In this document: piece after piece, positions 8,626 through 17,655 of the stretch | How positions within the stretch are numbered: position 1 is the stretch's first letter | How the letters are laid out: each line of letters starts with the position of its first letter | Notes under the pieces: generated by a model | What the model saw: the letters and a program-made list of their open reading frames with translations, nothing else | Database searches by the model: none | What the model was told of the DNA's origin: nothing | Assembly: GCF_002754245.1 (NCBI RefSeq) | Contig: NZ_PEEX01000001.1 | Location: 3,762,001-3,826,000 of the forward strand | Length of the DNA: 64,000 nucleotides | Origin: Chryseobacterium sp. 52 | GTDB lineage: Bacteria > Bacteroidota > Bacteroidia > Flavobacteriales > Weeksellaceae | Direction: 5' to 3' | Translations under genes and position numbers: made by a program

Positions 8626-9648
8626 TTATTTAACCTGAACTTCATATATTTTCGGCCAGTTTTTACCTGTTACAAGCATGTTTTCGCCTTTGAAAGTGAT
8701 TCCGTTCAGTACATCATCACTTCCTTTGGTATTCTGTTTAGCGATATCTGTAAAGTCAAATGTTCCTACGACTTCTCCTGTTGCAGGATTGATTTTTAAT
8801 ACTACCGGTTTCTGCCATACATTGGCATAGATAAATCCGTTATGGTATTCCAGTTCGTTCAGCTGATCATAAATCTGTGAACTTCCTGCCACTGCAATGT
8901 ATTTGATCAATTTTGAAGGATTATTGGCATCCAGAAAATACAAAAGCTTGCTTCCGTCTGATGCAATAAGGTTTTTCCCGTCATACGTAAGTCCCCAGCC
9001 TTCTCCTAAAACATTCGGGTATGCAAATTCTGAAAGCAGTTTAAGAGAGCTTTTATCATAAATATAGCCCTTTTTGCTCTGCCATGTCAACTGGTATACT
9101 TTGTCTCCTACAATGGTACTTCCTTCAGAAAAATCTTCCTGAGCCTGTTTTGTAGAAGCCAGAGGAGTTGTTGTTCCCAATGTATATTTCAGGATCTGTG
9201 AAGAACCGTTTTGCCCGTCACTTTCATAGATCGTATTTCCTTCGATCTGGAAACCCTGTACAAAGTTTTTAGGATCGTGGGGATATTCTGCTATAATCTG
9301 ATAGGCTATATTTTTTTCAGGATTTTTCGCAAATACATTAATGGTTGCATCCTGATTAAGTGTTTTTCCTCCTTTTGTTTTGATATTAAAGGTAACGGCA
9401 TTATCTCCTAATGTAAAGAATTTAGGATCAACGGTTAAACTTGATGTTTCTTTATCGCCAAAGCTGATGCTGATACTTTCTGCATTCTCCGTCACTTCTT
9501 TCGGAAGTTCAAGTTTATCACCGAAGTGATATCCTTTCTCTACCATTGTATTGTTATATTCATTCAGCGTGTTCAGGATCTTCTCATCTTTGTTACAAGA
9601 TGCCAACATCAAAACGACTGCTAAACCTACTATTATATTCTTTTTCAT
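8626..9648 (-). CDS. Glutaminyl-peptide cyclotransferase-like lipoprotein (copy 2)
   Basis: The 340-residue lipoprotein (signal VVLMLASCNKDE, Cys 18) has the same architecture as its downstream neighbour: a strand-rich N-terminal domain containing KGYHFGDKLELPKEVTENAE, then the cyclotransferase propeller (IIAEYPHDPKNFVQGF, TIYESDG, GEGWGLTYDG, LNELEYHNGFIYANVW, VTGKNWPKIYEV). The motifs are closer to the family consensus than in copy 1 (HDPKNFVQG against HNPDNFVEG), so this may be the more typical enzyme. Its place in the envelope suits modification of exported proteins with N-terminal Gln, common after signal-peptide cleavage in Bacteroidetes; that role is inference. Confidence 0.85.
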   Translation of the reverse strand: MKKNIIVGLAVVLMLASCNKDEKILNTLNEYNNTMVEKGYHFGDKLELPKEVTENAESISISFGDKETSSLTVDPKFFTLGDNAVTFNIKTKGGKTLNQDATINVFAKNPEKNIAYQIIAEYPHDPKNFVQGFQIEGNTIYESDGQNGSSQILKYTLGTTTPLASTKQAQEDFSEGSTIVGDKVYQLTWQSKKGYIYDKSSLKLLSEFAYPNVLGEGWGLTYDGKNLIASDGSKLLYFLDANNPSKLIKYIAVAGSSQIYDQLNELEYHNGFIYANVWQKPVVLKINPATGEVVGTFDFTDIAKQNTKGSDDVLNGITFKGENMLVTGKNWPKIYEVQVK

Positions 9649-9683
9649 TGAATTTCTAAATATTTCCCCAAAAGTAGCAAAAT

Positions 9684-10064
9684 TTATTCCGTATTGCCAA
9701 TATTATCCACAGGCTGGCCAAATTGTAATATATACCCGTTGTTATCGTACACTCCAAACTCTCTCATTTCCCACTCAAAAGTTTCAATTTCATAACAGAC
9801 CTTTACTTTTGTTTTAAGGTCTTCCCAAAGTTCATCCACATTATCCACGTTGAAATAAAATGAACCCGTAAAGCCTATTCCATTCAGTTTTTCATATTCA
9901 TTCTGAGAAAGCATGATCTGAACATCGTCTTTTTGGATGGAGGCCCATTCCCAATCGTCGTTTCTTCCCATTAGGGTAAAACCCAGAATCTGAGTATAAA
10001 ATTCTATAGTCTCTTCTATATTTTCCGTCCAAAGAATGGGACGAAGAGCTGTAAATTTCGCCAT
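9684..10064 (-). CDS. VOC (glyoxalase/bleomycin-resistance fold) family protein
   Basis: From the chosen start MAKFTALRPILW the protein has 126 residues, the normal length of a single-unit VOC protein. It shows the N-terminal strand with TENIEETIEFYTQILGF, a middle DVQIMLS strand and the C-terminal REFGVYDNNGYILQFGQ, where Glu/Gln usually bind metal or ligand. A longer start at 10118 would overlap the GNAT gene upstream. It is the last gene of a compact run with GNAT and SRPBCC genes. The substrate is unknown. Confidence 0.8.
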   Translation of the reverse strand: MAKFTALRPILWTENIEETIEFYTQILGFTLMGRNDDWEWASIQKDDVQIMLSQNEYEKLNGIGFTGSFYFNVDNVDELWEDLKTKVKVCYEIETFEWEMREFGVYDNNGYILQFGQPVDNIGNTE

Positions 10065-10075
10065 ATATTCCAGAA

Positions 10076-10570
10076 TTAAAAAGTGCTTTTCTTGATTTTC
10101 ATATTGACCGAAAGCCACAATTCATTATCAATACTGACCTCGCTCATGACGTCCGGATCGATCTCAAAACCTACTTTTTTATAGCATTCAATTGCTCCGG
10201 TATTCCAGTCGTACACATTCAATTCCGCTGTTTCCCTGTCAAAATTATTGAACCCGAACTGCAGCAATTCCTGTACAATTTTCTTCCCATAGCCTTTCCC
10301 TCTGTTGTTTTCATCCCAGATGAGGATTCTTCCCAGCAGAAAGGTTTTTTCTTTTAAAAAGATCTGAGCATGGCCAATCACATGCTGACCTTCTGCATCA
10401 GAAACCTTAAACATAAATCTGCTTTTATTTTCCATATCGTTCTCCAGCTGCTCTTTTGTAAGAGGAAAATGATAGGCAGGACCGGCAAACTGAAGCAGTG
10501 CTCTTTTGTCTTTTATGTTGGAAATTAATTCAGAAGTATCTTCTGTCTTAAAAGGCGTCAGTTCAATCAT
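10076..10570 (-). CDS. GNAT family N-acetyltransferase
   Basis: The 164-residue protein has the GNAT acetyl-CoA binding loop NNRGKGYGKKIV (Q/RxxGxG/A form) near residue 89 and the C-terminal motif AIECYKKVGFE. It resembles the RimJ/RimL-like acetyltransferases. The start lies 7 bases after the SRPBCC stop and the VOC gene starts 11 bases after its stop, so the three form an operon. The acceptor is unknown. Confidence 0.85.
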   Translation of the reverse strand: MIELTPFKTEDTSELISNIKDKRALLQFAGPAYHFPLTKEQLENDMENKSRFMFKVSDAEGQHVIGHAQIFLKEKTFLLGRILIWDENNRGKGYGKKIVQELLQFGFNNFDRETAELNVYDWNTGAIECYKKVGFEIDPDVMSEVSIDNELWLSVNMKIKKSTF

Positions 10571-10577
10571 CTTCAGG

Positions 10578-11003
10578 TTATTTTTCTAAATATTCTTTCA
10601 TGCTCTCTCCAATAATGGAATTCCAGCCTTCTGTAAAGCTTGCTCTGGAAAAAGTTTCTCCTAAACCATCGAAACCTTCAATATTTTCATGAGTCAGCGT
10701 TACCTGTGTTCCGCCATTATCCTCCTGAAGCTCCCAGATCACGGTAGTTACCGAATCTGAAAGTTCCGGATATGACCAGGTATGTTTCAGTTTCTTTTCA
10801 GGAATAATTTCTAAAACAGTACCCCGGTGAAGGTATTTCCCTCCATCACAGGATTCATAAAAATCAAACTCTTTACCCAGCTCCAATTCAAAATCCCGAA
10901 TGGTAAAATACCAGGATTTCATTTCCTCTTTATCGGTCAACGCGTTCCATATTTTTTCTATCGGAGCGTTTATTTTATACTGAACAGTGATTGGTGCATT
11001 CAT
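10578..11003 (-). CDS. SRPBCC/AHSA1-domain protein
   Basis: The 141-residue product has the AHSA1-like START-fold pattern: IEKIWNALTDKEEMKSWYF at the N-terminus, then GTVLEIIPEKKLKHTW.YPE in the middle, and the C-terminal amphipathic helix preceded by SFTEGWNSIIGESMKEYLE. Such proteins bind hydrophobic ligands or, in Aha1, Hsp90. The precise role is unknown. It lies 21 bases downstream of the antiporter gene and may belong to the same transcript. Confidence 0.83.
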   Translation of the reverse strand: MNAPITVQYKINAPIEKIWNALTDKEEMKSWYFTIRDFELELGKEFDFYESCDGGKYLHRGTVLEIIPEKKLKHTWSYPELSDSVTTVIWELQEDNGGTQVTLTHENIEGFDGLGETFSRASFTEGWNSIIGESMKEYLEK

Positions 11004-11024
11004 AGTATCAGGTTTAATTACATT

Positions 11025-12638
11025 TTAACTGTGCGAGAATCCGGTAATTTTTGCTTCATCAAAATCCAGCTGCATTTCAATGGATCTCATCACGTGATCA
11101 TCAAATATTTTCTCCTTTTTCATACGGTGCAGTTCATTTCTCTGGGCCTGGATGATCTGGCGGAGGACATCTTTATTTTCATTAATTGCATTGACATAAT
11201 CTCCTGTAGAAGCCATACACTGAGCTTTATCTGCCATCAGCATCATTTCGGTTTCCAGTTTATGTTTCTGATGGCGCACTAACGTATTGGTTACAGCCAG
11301 TTCAGAAAAATCATTATCCAGTTTATGCAGCGCTGTTTCTTTCAGTTTACGCATCAGGATTACTTCCTGCTTTTCTTCTGGTAATTCGCTTCCGGCATCA
11401 TCTATGTTTAACCATTTTAAGATTGGAGTAAGCAGTAATCCCTGTCCTACCAGTGTAATCAATATAATAACGAAAGTTACAAATAAAATGATATTACGGT
11501 GCGGAAAAGCTTCTCCATTTGGAAGAAACGCAGGAATGGAAAGTGCAGCAGCAAGTGAAACTACTCCTCTCATGGCTGCAAAACTGATGATGAAAGGTTC
11601 TCTCCAGTCCGGTTTGGGAATTTTTAATCTTAATTCCTTAGAGCAGAGCCTTGGAAAATACATCACGGCATAGCTGTACAGTATTCTGGTAAAAATAATG
11701 GCACCCCCGATGACAACACTGTAAAGTATTCCTTCTGAAATGGTATATTCTTTCATTGCTGCCACAACAATCGGAAGTTCAAGACCGATGAGGATAAAGA
11801 TGATGGTATTCATCAGAAATATCAGGACGCTCCAGACATTTCCGGACTGTATCCTTGAGGTATGGCTGAGATAGCAGTGTGAATTATAGGACATCAAAAG
11901 TCCTCCTGCAACAACGGCCAACACTCCTGAAAAATGGAAATGTTCTGCTCCCACATACATGATGTAAGGAACGATAAGCGTAATCACGGTATCAATATTG
12001 GAATTGGACGGAATGATCCTTAGTAACGCCCCGAATAGAAGGCCCGTCGCGACACCAACTGCCACTCCACCGACTGCCATTGTAAAGAAATCCTGAATAG
12101 CATCTCTCCAGATAAACTGACCTGAAATCACGGCTGCCAGAGCAAATTTAAAGACAATTAAACTGGAAGCATCGTTGATAAGACTTTCGCCTTCCAAAAT
12201 ACTGGTGATTTTTTTAGGGATTTTCATATGTTTCAATACGGAAGTAGCCGCTACTGCATCAGGCGGAGAATTCACTCCTCCCAGAAGGAATCCCATGGCA
12301 ACGGTAAGTCCCGGAATAATGGATGATGAAAGGTAGGCTACGACTATTGAAGTCAGAAATACAAGTCCGAACGCCATGGAAAATATCTGCTTTCTCCATT
12401 TGTGAAAGTCCTGCCATGAAGTAAACCACGCAGCCTCGAACAGAATTGGAGGAAGAAAGATAAGAAATACAAGATCGGGCTCTATTTCAATATGTGGCAT
12501 TCCCGGGATGAGACTGATCAGAAGACCTGCAATCACCAGAAAGATGGGATAAGCTACTTTCAGCTTTTGCCCTATCATCACCAATATCATCACAGACAGT
12601 AGTACTGCAATGGATATTATAACATAACTGTGAATCAT
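11025..12638 (-). CDS. Na+/H+ antiporter (CPA1 / NhaP type)
   Basis: The 537-residue inner-membrane protein has about 12 hydrophobic segments over residues 1-405 and a soluble, charged C-terminus of ~130 residues. Typical CPA1 phrases are LIFLPPILFEAAW near residue 60, GVNSPPDAVAA with the ion-binding acidic region, LEGESLINDASSLIVF (the conserved ND pair), and AMRGVVSLAAALSIP. It exchanges cytoplasmic Na+ or K+ for H+. The gene heads the run that continues into the SRPBCC-GNAT-VOC genes. Confidence 0.92.
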   Translation of the reverse strand: MIHSYVIISIAVLLSVMILVMIGQKLKVAYPIFLVIAGLLISLIPGMPHIEIEPDLVFLIFLPPILFEAAWFTSWQDFHKWRKQIFSMAFGLVFLTSIVVAYLSSSIIPGLTVAMGFLLGGVNSPPDAVAATSVLKHMKIPKKITSILEGESLINDASSLIVFKFALAAVISGQFIWRDAIQDFFTMAVGGVAVGVATGLLFGALLRIIPSNSNIDTVITLIVPYIMYVGAEHFHFSGVLAVVAGGLLMSYNSHCYLSHTSRIQSGNVWSVLIFLMNTIIFILIGLELPIVVAAMKEYTISEGILYSVVIGGAIIFTRILYSYAVMYFPRLCSKELRLKIPKPDWREPFIISFAAMRGVVSLAAALSIPAFLPNGEAFPHRNIILFVTFVIILITLVGQGLLLTPILKWLNIDDAGSELPEEKQEVILMRKLKETALHKLDNDFSELAVTNTLVRHQKHKLETEMMLMADKAQCMASTGDYVNAINENKDVLRQIIQAQRNELHRMKKEKIFDDHVMRSIEMQLDFDEAKITGFSHS

Positions 12639-12806
12639 TTTGAGTTGTTTTTTAGTTGTTTTTGTCTGTGGCTAAGTGGAAAGATGTACTTTTCGTTCTT
12701 TTTTTAACCTTATAGATTTCAGAAGCCTCTAAGGTTTGGATTTCTTTATTATTAGAATATTTTCCAAAGAAATTAATCATCTTTACGTTGAACCGAATAC
12801 TTCATT

Positions 12807-13811
12807 TTAAAGTACAATATTGTTCTTTGGAGTAATGGCTGGCGGAAGATCAGATTCATCCAGCATATCTCTCATATCAATTTCTATGGTACGGCTGATC
12901 TGGGTAATGGGCACATCATTCGGACTGCCTTCAAAAGGGTTCACAGAGGCTTCTCCTACACTGTCTAATGTATGAAAGCACCATGTTACCATCAGTGAAA
13001 ACGGAATATTAAACCATAATGTCCAGCCTTCCAATCCTGTTCCTTCGCCTAATTTATCGAGTTCTTTCAATAATCCAAAAGGTACAAAAAGAATGAATAG
13101 TAATAGAAGATAAGTGGTAATTGATGAGAAATTTCTGGGATAAGGAAAGTTTTTAATTCTTTCTGCTTTTCCCTGATCGTCTGTCAACTTCACCAGTTGC
13201 TGGTTGATCTGTGTCCACTGAAAATCATTAATAATACCATCAGCATATGCTTCGGACAATTCTTTACTCTGACTTGCCATCAGCTGTGTTGCTCTGTTTT
13301 TTTTGCTTAAAATATACTGAAGCTCTGTTTCAGAAAGGTATTTTTTCAGCTCATCATCCAGTTTCGTCAATCTCTCCGGAATATCATATTTTTTGGCATA
13401 TTCATCATACTGAGCCGTCCCCATATTCTCCCAGGTTCTGGGTTCACGGAGCTGAAAACGAAGTACCGTAAGCCATGCATAATGACGGGAAAACATTTCT
13501 TTTACTTTTTGGGGATCTTTGCCGGAAAGAGCATCTCTGAGGATATATCCAAAGCTACGGCTGTCATTAATGATTGCCCCGTAAATTTGCCTGGCTTCCC
13601 AAAGTCTGCTGTAGCTGGCATTGTTTTTAAAACCTACAATAAAAGCTACCGCGGTTCCCAGAATAGCGATTGGCTGCCAGGGAACTGAAACAAATTTCCA
13701 GCCAAAAAAATACAAAACCGTAGGTATTGCTGACAGTATCGTTAAAACATAGATACTTCGTCTTGTCCACGTGGCGAATTCCAGCGCCCCAAATCTTTTC
13801 CCTGAATGCAT
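12807..13811 (-). CDS. Bestrophin family ion channel protein
   Basis: The 334-residue membrane protein belongs to the bacterial bestrophin (UPF0187) family. Marks are an N-terminal hydrophobic hairpin, the FIVGFKNNASYSRLWEARQIYG segment (residues ~57-79; in bestrophins R.WEAR is highly conserved), a second hydrophobic pair near residues 230-290, and SVGEASVNPFEGSPNDVP with the acidic loop late in the protein. Bacterial members form pentameric channels. A possible upstream start giving a longer N-terminus was not chosen because MHSGKRFG is the usual family start. It is transcribed apart from the antiporter gene, 168 bases downstream. Confidence 0.88.
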   Translation of the reverse strand: MHSGKRFGALEFATWTRRSIYVLTILSAIPTVLYFFGWKFVSVPWQPIAILGTAVAFIVGFKNNASYSRLWEARQIYGAIINDSRSFGYILRDALSGKDPQKVKEMFSRHYAWLTVLRFQLREPRTWENMGTAQYDEYAKKYDIPERLTKLDDELKKYLSETELQYILSKKNRATQLMASQSKELSEAYADGIINDFQWTQINQQLVKLTDDQGKAERIKNFPYPRNFSSITTYLLLLFILFVPFGLLKELDKLGEGTGLEGWTLWFNIPFSLMVTWCFHTLDSVGEASVNPFEGSPNDVPITQISRTIEIDMRDMLDESDLPPAITPKNNIVL

Positions 13812-13896
13812 ATGTGTTTATTTTTATTCTGTTGATTATATTTTCTAAACTAACAGTTTTTTTCTTCATCAAGGCACTCTGCAAGGACTGTCAATA

Positions 13897-14574
13897 TTAA
13901 TTTTTATTAAAAGGAATATTATTATAAAACCCGATCTGGATCTGTCCGCGGTTTTTATTTTCCTGAATCTGATTCATGTAACCTGCTTCTATCCTCATGT
14001 TTTTATTAATAACATATCCTAAAGCTCCATATACCCTGTTTCTGTCAAAAACCGGACTGTCAAGATTCAGGAAAATCTCATTATATACCGAAGCATACAG
14101 AGATTTCGGAAGCATTTCTTTCCGGGTGATCGGAATATTGAGTCCAATCATATAACGGAATCTCATTCTGAAATCATCCTGCAGAAAACGTTCTTCCAGA
14201 CGGTATCTGTGCTGCAGATTAAAACGTCCGAACTTCTGTTTCGTAATAAACTGCTGGAAGATCCTGTGTTCTATATTTTCCTTTTTCTCTCCATTTACAT
14301 AAGGCCGGCTCAGAATAAACCCATACCCTAACAAAACATTATTGTTGTTTTCGGTCAGGTCATATCCAATCCCTGTACGGATCAAGAGTTGCTCAAGGTC
14401 GCCTACTGCATCAAAGTTTCTGTATTGGATTTCGTTGTGCAAATTCAGTTTTTTGCTGATTTTATTATTCCCGAAATACATATACCATGCTCCTAAATCA
14501 TTTTCCTGCGCGTAGGTTGCTATTGACCCCAGACTCAATACTGTAAATGCCAGCTTCGTAAAGACCTTTTTCAT
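13897..14574 (-). CDS. DUF2490 domain-containing outer-membrane beta-barrel protein
   Basis: The 225-residue product has a signal peptide (MKKVFTKLAFTVLSLGSIATYAQ), then the DUF2490 opening DLGAWYMYFGNNKISKKL..HNEIQYRN and alternating amphipathic strands (FGRFNLQHRYRLEERF, MRFRYMIGLNIPI, NMRIEAGYMNQ). It ends with GQIQIGFYNNIPFNKN. The predicted fold is a small barrel in the outer membrane. The function of DUF2490 proteins is not known. Confidence 0.85.
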   Translation of the reverse strand: MKKVFTKLAFTVLSLGSIATYAQENDLGAWYMYFGNNKISKKLNLHNEIQYRNFDAVGDLEQLLIRTGIGYDLTENNNNVLLGYGFILSRPYVNGEKKENIEHRIFQQFITKQKFGRFNLQHRYRLEERFLQDDFRMRFRYMIGLNIPITRKEMLPKSLYASVYNEIFLNLDSPVFDRNRVYGALGYVINKNMRIEAGYMNQIQENKNRGQIQIGFYNNIPFNKN

Positions 14575-14717
14575 AAATTCAATTACTATTATCTATCGTA
14601 CACAACAAAATTAATAATTTAAATCAATAATAGCAAACAATATTAGATTTGAAAAGTAACTGAGAACTTTGGATTAAAATATTTCTAAATTAATACTTTG
14701 AGGAGCAATATCTTTCA

Positions 14718-15110
14718 TTAACCGGGAATCTGTTCTACCAGAATTTCGTTTCCATCCGTATCAAAATAGGTGCACGTCATGTCATTAAGATCCATCTTCC
14801 AGCCTCCCACTCCGTTTTCTGCACAGTCGCTACAGAATGTGATATAATCTGTTCCGCCTTGCTGGTGAAGTTTTAATCTACCTTTAAAATTATCAAGATT
14901 CAGGGTTTTTGAAACAATAAGTTCATCATATTTTCTGCCGGCATTTGTCTTCTGATTTTCTGCATCAAAATATTCAGTATTTCCATCCGCAACATAAGCC
15001 GTATAATGGGAAACACCCAGATTTTTGATTTCCTGAATATACTTTGGAAAATCAGCTCCGCTTTTTACTTTTTGGTGTTCTGCTTTAATTTGTTCAATTG
15101 TAAATTTCAT
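14718..15110 (-). CDS. DUF1398 family protein
   Basis: The 130-residue soluble protein matches the DUF1398 (YbcV-like) pattern: FTIEQIKAEHQKVKSGADFP at the start, then IKNLGVSHYTAYVADGNTEY, a KLHQQGGTDYITFCSDCAENGV segment and a GGWKMDLNDMTCTYFD close. Members are sometimes annotated as phage envelope proteins on weak grounds; no role is known. It stands alone between two terminator-like regions. Confidence 0.8.
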   Translation of the reverse strand: MKFTIEQIKAEHQKVKSGADFPKYIQEIKNLGVSHYTAYVADGNTEYFDAENQKTNAGRKYDELIVSKTLNLDNFKGRLKLHQQGGTDYITFCSDCAENGVGGWKMDLNDMTCTYFDTDGNEILVEQIPG

Positions 15111-15205
15111 CTTTGTTTATTTTTTTAATGTAAGTCTGTATTATTGCATTCAATCATCTGCAAACTCTTCCAAATTTAGAAATTTTTGGAATGCAAATGT
15201 ATCAC

Positions 15206-15237
15206 AAAATAAAAACCGACAGATCTCTCTGCCGGTT
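15206..15237 (-). terminator. Intrinsic terminator of the VOC/SRPBCC/DUF1569 operon
   Basis: On the minus strand AACCGGCAGA-GAGA-TCTGTCGGTT forms a stem with one G-U pair and runs into TTTTTATTTTG. It lies 36 bases after the stop of the PhnB-like gene. Confidence 0.8.
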
Positions 15238-15272
15238 AGTTTTAACTCTATTTCGTATACAAAATATGAATC

Positions 15273-15722
15273 TTATGGGTGTTGCTGCATTTTTGCAGGG
15301 TCGTCATAGTTAACCATCCAGTTGATTTCAAATTTATCGGTAAACATTCCGAAATAAGCACCCCAGAAAGTATCTGCCAAAGGCATTGTTACCTGACCGC
15401 CGGCAGAAAGTCCGTTGAAGAGTTTTTCCGCTTCTTCTTTAGATTCTGCATTGACAGAAATTGAAAAATTATTTCCCGCTTTGAAGTGAGAAGCCCATTC
15501 TCCGCCTGTATCGCTTCCCATTAAAATGGTTTCTTTTGAGATAGGAAGGGAAACGTGCATGATTTTGTCTTTGTCTTCTTCAGGAGTTTCTTTGCCTTCC
15601 ATTGGAGGCATTTCCCCGAAAGTTCCGATGTAAGGATATTCTCCTCCGAAAACTGATTTATAGAAATCGAATGCTTCTTTACAGTTTCCATTAAATGTTA
15701 AATAAACGTTTACTGATGCCAT
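15273..15722 (-). CDS. PhnB-like VOC family protein
   Basis: The 149-residue protein has the PhnB/'3-demethylubiquinone' VOC pattern: VYLTFNGNCKEAFDFYKSVFGG at the start, IMHVSLPISKETILMGSD in the middle, and ADTFWGAYFGMFTDKFEINWMVNY at the end. This subfamily usually has no known enzymatic activity. It is the last gene of a six-gene run on the minus strand from 18111, closed by the terminator at 15206-15237. Confidence 0.88.
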   Translation of the reverse strand: MASVNVYLTFNGNCKEAFDFYKSVFGGEYPYIGTFGEMPPMEGKETPEEDKDKIMHVSLPISKETILMGSDTGGEWASHFKAGNNFSISVNAESKEEAEKLFNGLSAGGQVTMPLADTFWGAYFGMFTDKFEINWMVNYDDPAKMQQHP

Positions 15723-15762
15723 GATTGTTTTTTATATTAGTTAAGTTTTAATAAGTTCTTCT

Positions 15763-16305
15763 TTAAGGTTTTTCAGATAAATCTTTCAATCTTAAAAGTC
15801 CTTTCTGATAATCTTTCCCAATAGCATTCTCCATATTCATAAACACTTTCATTACGGTAAAAGGAAAAGGTATTTTTGATGTAAATCCCCAGGTGACTTT
15901 GCTTCCATTGCCTTCCTGAACAATTTTCACATAGGAACCGGCTTCTCTTTTATAAGGGGCTAAAAACTGAATATCTGTATCAATTCTTTTTCCCGCTGCA
16001 TCTATTTTTTTTATTTCCTGACATCCTTTTCCTGCTTCATCTTTTTCGCTCGCCCAGCATAATTTTTCGCCCGGCTGTCCGGTTGTTCCGGTCCAGTTTT
16101 TTTTCATTCCAGGGTCAATATCATTCCAGGGACTCCACTGATCCATTGCTTTTAATGTATTGGTGTGCCGCCATACTTTTTCTGCAGGGGCATTGATTGT
16201 TATTGATTTCTCATATACACAGTCTCCTGAGATCAGAGCAGCTGCCGCCATCCAAATAATAAGGATTGAAGCAAGAACGATAATAGTCCATCTTAATACT
16301 TTCAT
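15763..16305 (-). CDS. SRPBCC family protein with N-terminal membrane anchor
   Basis: The 180-residue product has an N-terminal hydrophobic segment (WTIIVLASILIIWMAAAALI) followed by a START-like fold: ITINAPAEKVWRHTNTLKAMDQWSPW, then WASEKDEAGKG and AGSYVKIVQEGNGSKVTWGF. It ends in the usual C-terminal helix. It is probably anchored to the inner membrane with the ligand domain outside. The stop of the VOC gene upstream lies 9 bases before its start, so they are cotranscribed. The ligand is unknown. Confidence 0.8.
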   Translation of the reverse strand: MKVLRWTIIVLASILIIWMAAAALISGDCVYEKSITINAPAEKVWRHTNTLKAMDQWSPWNDIDPGMKKNWTGTTGQPGEKLCWASEKDEAGKGCQEIKKIDAAGKRIDTDIQFLAPYKREAGSYVKIVQEGNGSKVTWGFTSKIPFPFTVMKVFMNMENAIGKDYQKGLLRLKDLSEKP

Positions 16306-16314
16306 AAACCCGGA

Positions 16315-16686
16315 TTATCTGTGTTGGTCAATTAAAATCATATTCCCGTCAGGATCCTTCAGAAAGATATGTTCCGGACCTGAAGTCGTTTCATCTGCTG
16401 GTTTTTCAAGCTGTATTCCACTTTCCTGTAAATGTTTCTGAATCACACGTACATCATCAAAAGATTCCAGATTCTGTGCATTTTCATCCCATCCCGGATT
16501 GAAGGTTAGCATATTTCCGTCGAACATAGCCTGAAACAGACCTACCAGAGTACTTCCGTTTTTCATAATCAAATAATTCTGTTCCATATTTCCGCCCATA
16601 GCGCTGAAACCTAATTTTTCATAAAAATCTTTTGACTTCTGAAGATCTTTTACACTTAAACTGATTGAAAATACTCCTAATTTCAT
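16315..16686 (-). CDS. VOC family protein
   Basis: The 123-residue single-unit VOC protein starts SISLSVKDLQKSKDFYEKLGF and ends FLKDPDGNMILIDQHR, where the Asp-Pro-Asp-Gly-Asn is the classic glyoxalase-family loop. Substrate unknown. It is the fourth gene of the DUF1569 operon. Confidence 0.85.
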   Translation of the reverse strand: MKLGVFSISLSVKDLQKSKDFYEKLGFSAMGGNMEQNYLIMKNGSTLVGLFQAMFDGNMLTFNPGWDENAQNLESFDDVRVIQKHLQESGIQLEKPADETTSGPEHIFLKDPDGNMILIDQHR

Positions 16687-16765
16687 ATATAAGTTTTATT
16701 GTTTTTAATGATCATATGGAATCGCATGCCATCACACATATCGGGAATGCCAACGCATGACGGTC

Positions 16766-17170
16766 TCATATTTTTTTTGTTTTTAAAGCTAATGTACTTC
16801 CGGCAAATACCAGTCCCCAAACCAGGATTCCTAAAACCCAAAACCAGATTGGAGTAGGAAGAGAAAACATCATATAGATCGTGATGAACAGAAAAATAAC
16901 TCCACAAACTGCTGCAGACGTATGCTTTCCATTGCTGGCAACTTTTGAAGCGGTAAATCCAGAAACGAAAGCTGCCACTGCATAGCCAATAATCACAAAG
17001 AACAATGCCATAAAAGGCGCATGAGCAACATATTCTTTCATAGCTTCCATATCCCCGCTTCCGGCAGCGGCAGGCGGCGGATACAGCTGATGTCCTATTT
17101 TTTCAATAAGGGTAATGCAGATCATCCCGGCAATGAGCCCGGCCGGAACAGCCAATATTCGTCTTAGCAT
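16766..17170 (-). CDS. Small integral membrane protein
   Basis: The 134-residue protein has four hydrophobic segments (residues ~5-22, 52-73, 84-101 and 108-128), with a Pro/Ala-rich loop between the first two. It matches no family I can name with confidence, but such proteins are common next to VOC/SRPBCC genes in Chryseobacterium. It starts two bases after the stop of the secreted protein gene upstream, so the two are translated from one message. Confidence 0.65.
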   Translation of the reverse strand: MLRRILAVPAGLIAGMICITLIEKIGHQLYPPPAAAGSGDMEAMKEYVAHAPFMALFFVIIGYAVAAFVSGFTASKVASNGKHTSAAVCGVIFLFITIYMMFSLPTPIWFWVLGILVWGLVFAGSTLALKTKKI

Positions 17171-17172
17171 CG

Positions 17173-17643
17173 TTATTGATTTTTTAAACGGGTTTTAAAG
17201 TCCAGTGTTCCGTCATAGCTTTTCCAATCTCCAATAAATTCGATATACTGTCCTTCTATTTTTTCAGTTTTTTTATTCCACTTGAAGGTATAAATAAATT
17301 TTCCTTTAAAAGTCCCGGAATGTTTTCCTTTGGCTTCTTCTGCCAGCTCATATTCTCCGAATACGACTCCTTTTCTTTTGGCATCTCTGTATTTTGTGAT
17401 GGTAACTTTTCCTTCATATTTTGAATAGTTATCATCTACAAGAGAATACCCGGAAATAAAGTATTCCTGGTCATTTTTTTTATTCTGCTCGGAGATATTG
17501 ATTTTCAGTTTAAGTTCCTGTCCGCGGTCTCCTATTGTTCCTATATAAGGTTTACTGTTATTCAGCCAGACATTGGAAATATCAGGCATCTGCCCCCATG
17601 CAAAATTGCAGGCAAGAATGAGGATCCATAAAAATTTTTTCAT
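17173..17643 (-). CDS. Hypothetical secreted protein
   Basis: The 156-residue product has a signal peptide (MKKFLWILILACNFAWG) and a beta-rich mature part with repeated strand patterns (EYFISGYSLVDDNYSKYEGK, GTFKGKFIYTFKWNKKTEKI), probably a small lipocalin-like or jelly-roll sheet. No family is recognised. It lies 12 bases after the DUF1569 gene. Confidence 0.6.
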   Translation of the reverse strand: MKKFLWILILACNFAWGQMPDISNVWLNNSKPYIGTIGDRGQELKLKINISEQNKKNDQEYFISGYSLVDDNYSKYEGKVTITKYRDAKRKGVVFGEYELAEEAKGKHSGTFKGKFIYTFKWNKKTEKIEGQYIEFIGDWKSYDGTLDFKTRLKNQ

Positions 17644-17655
17644 AGTGTGTGAAAT

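Noticed and set aside
10827..11282. 151-aa plus-strand open frame
   Set aside because: It is antisense to the SRPBCC and antiporter genes, which both have clear family motifs; the frame has no recognisable motif of its own.
11287..11673. 128-aa plus-strand frame inside the antiporter gene
   Set aside because: Antisense shadow of conserved transmembrane segments.
12690..12760. AACCTTA...TAAGGTT hairpin as a terminator
   Set aside because: It has no T-run on either strand after the stem and an over-long loop, so it is not supported as a terminator.
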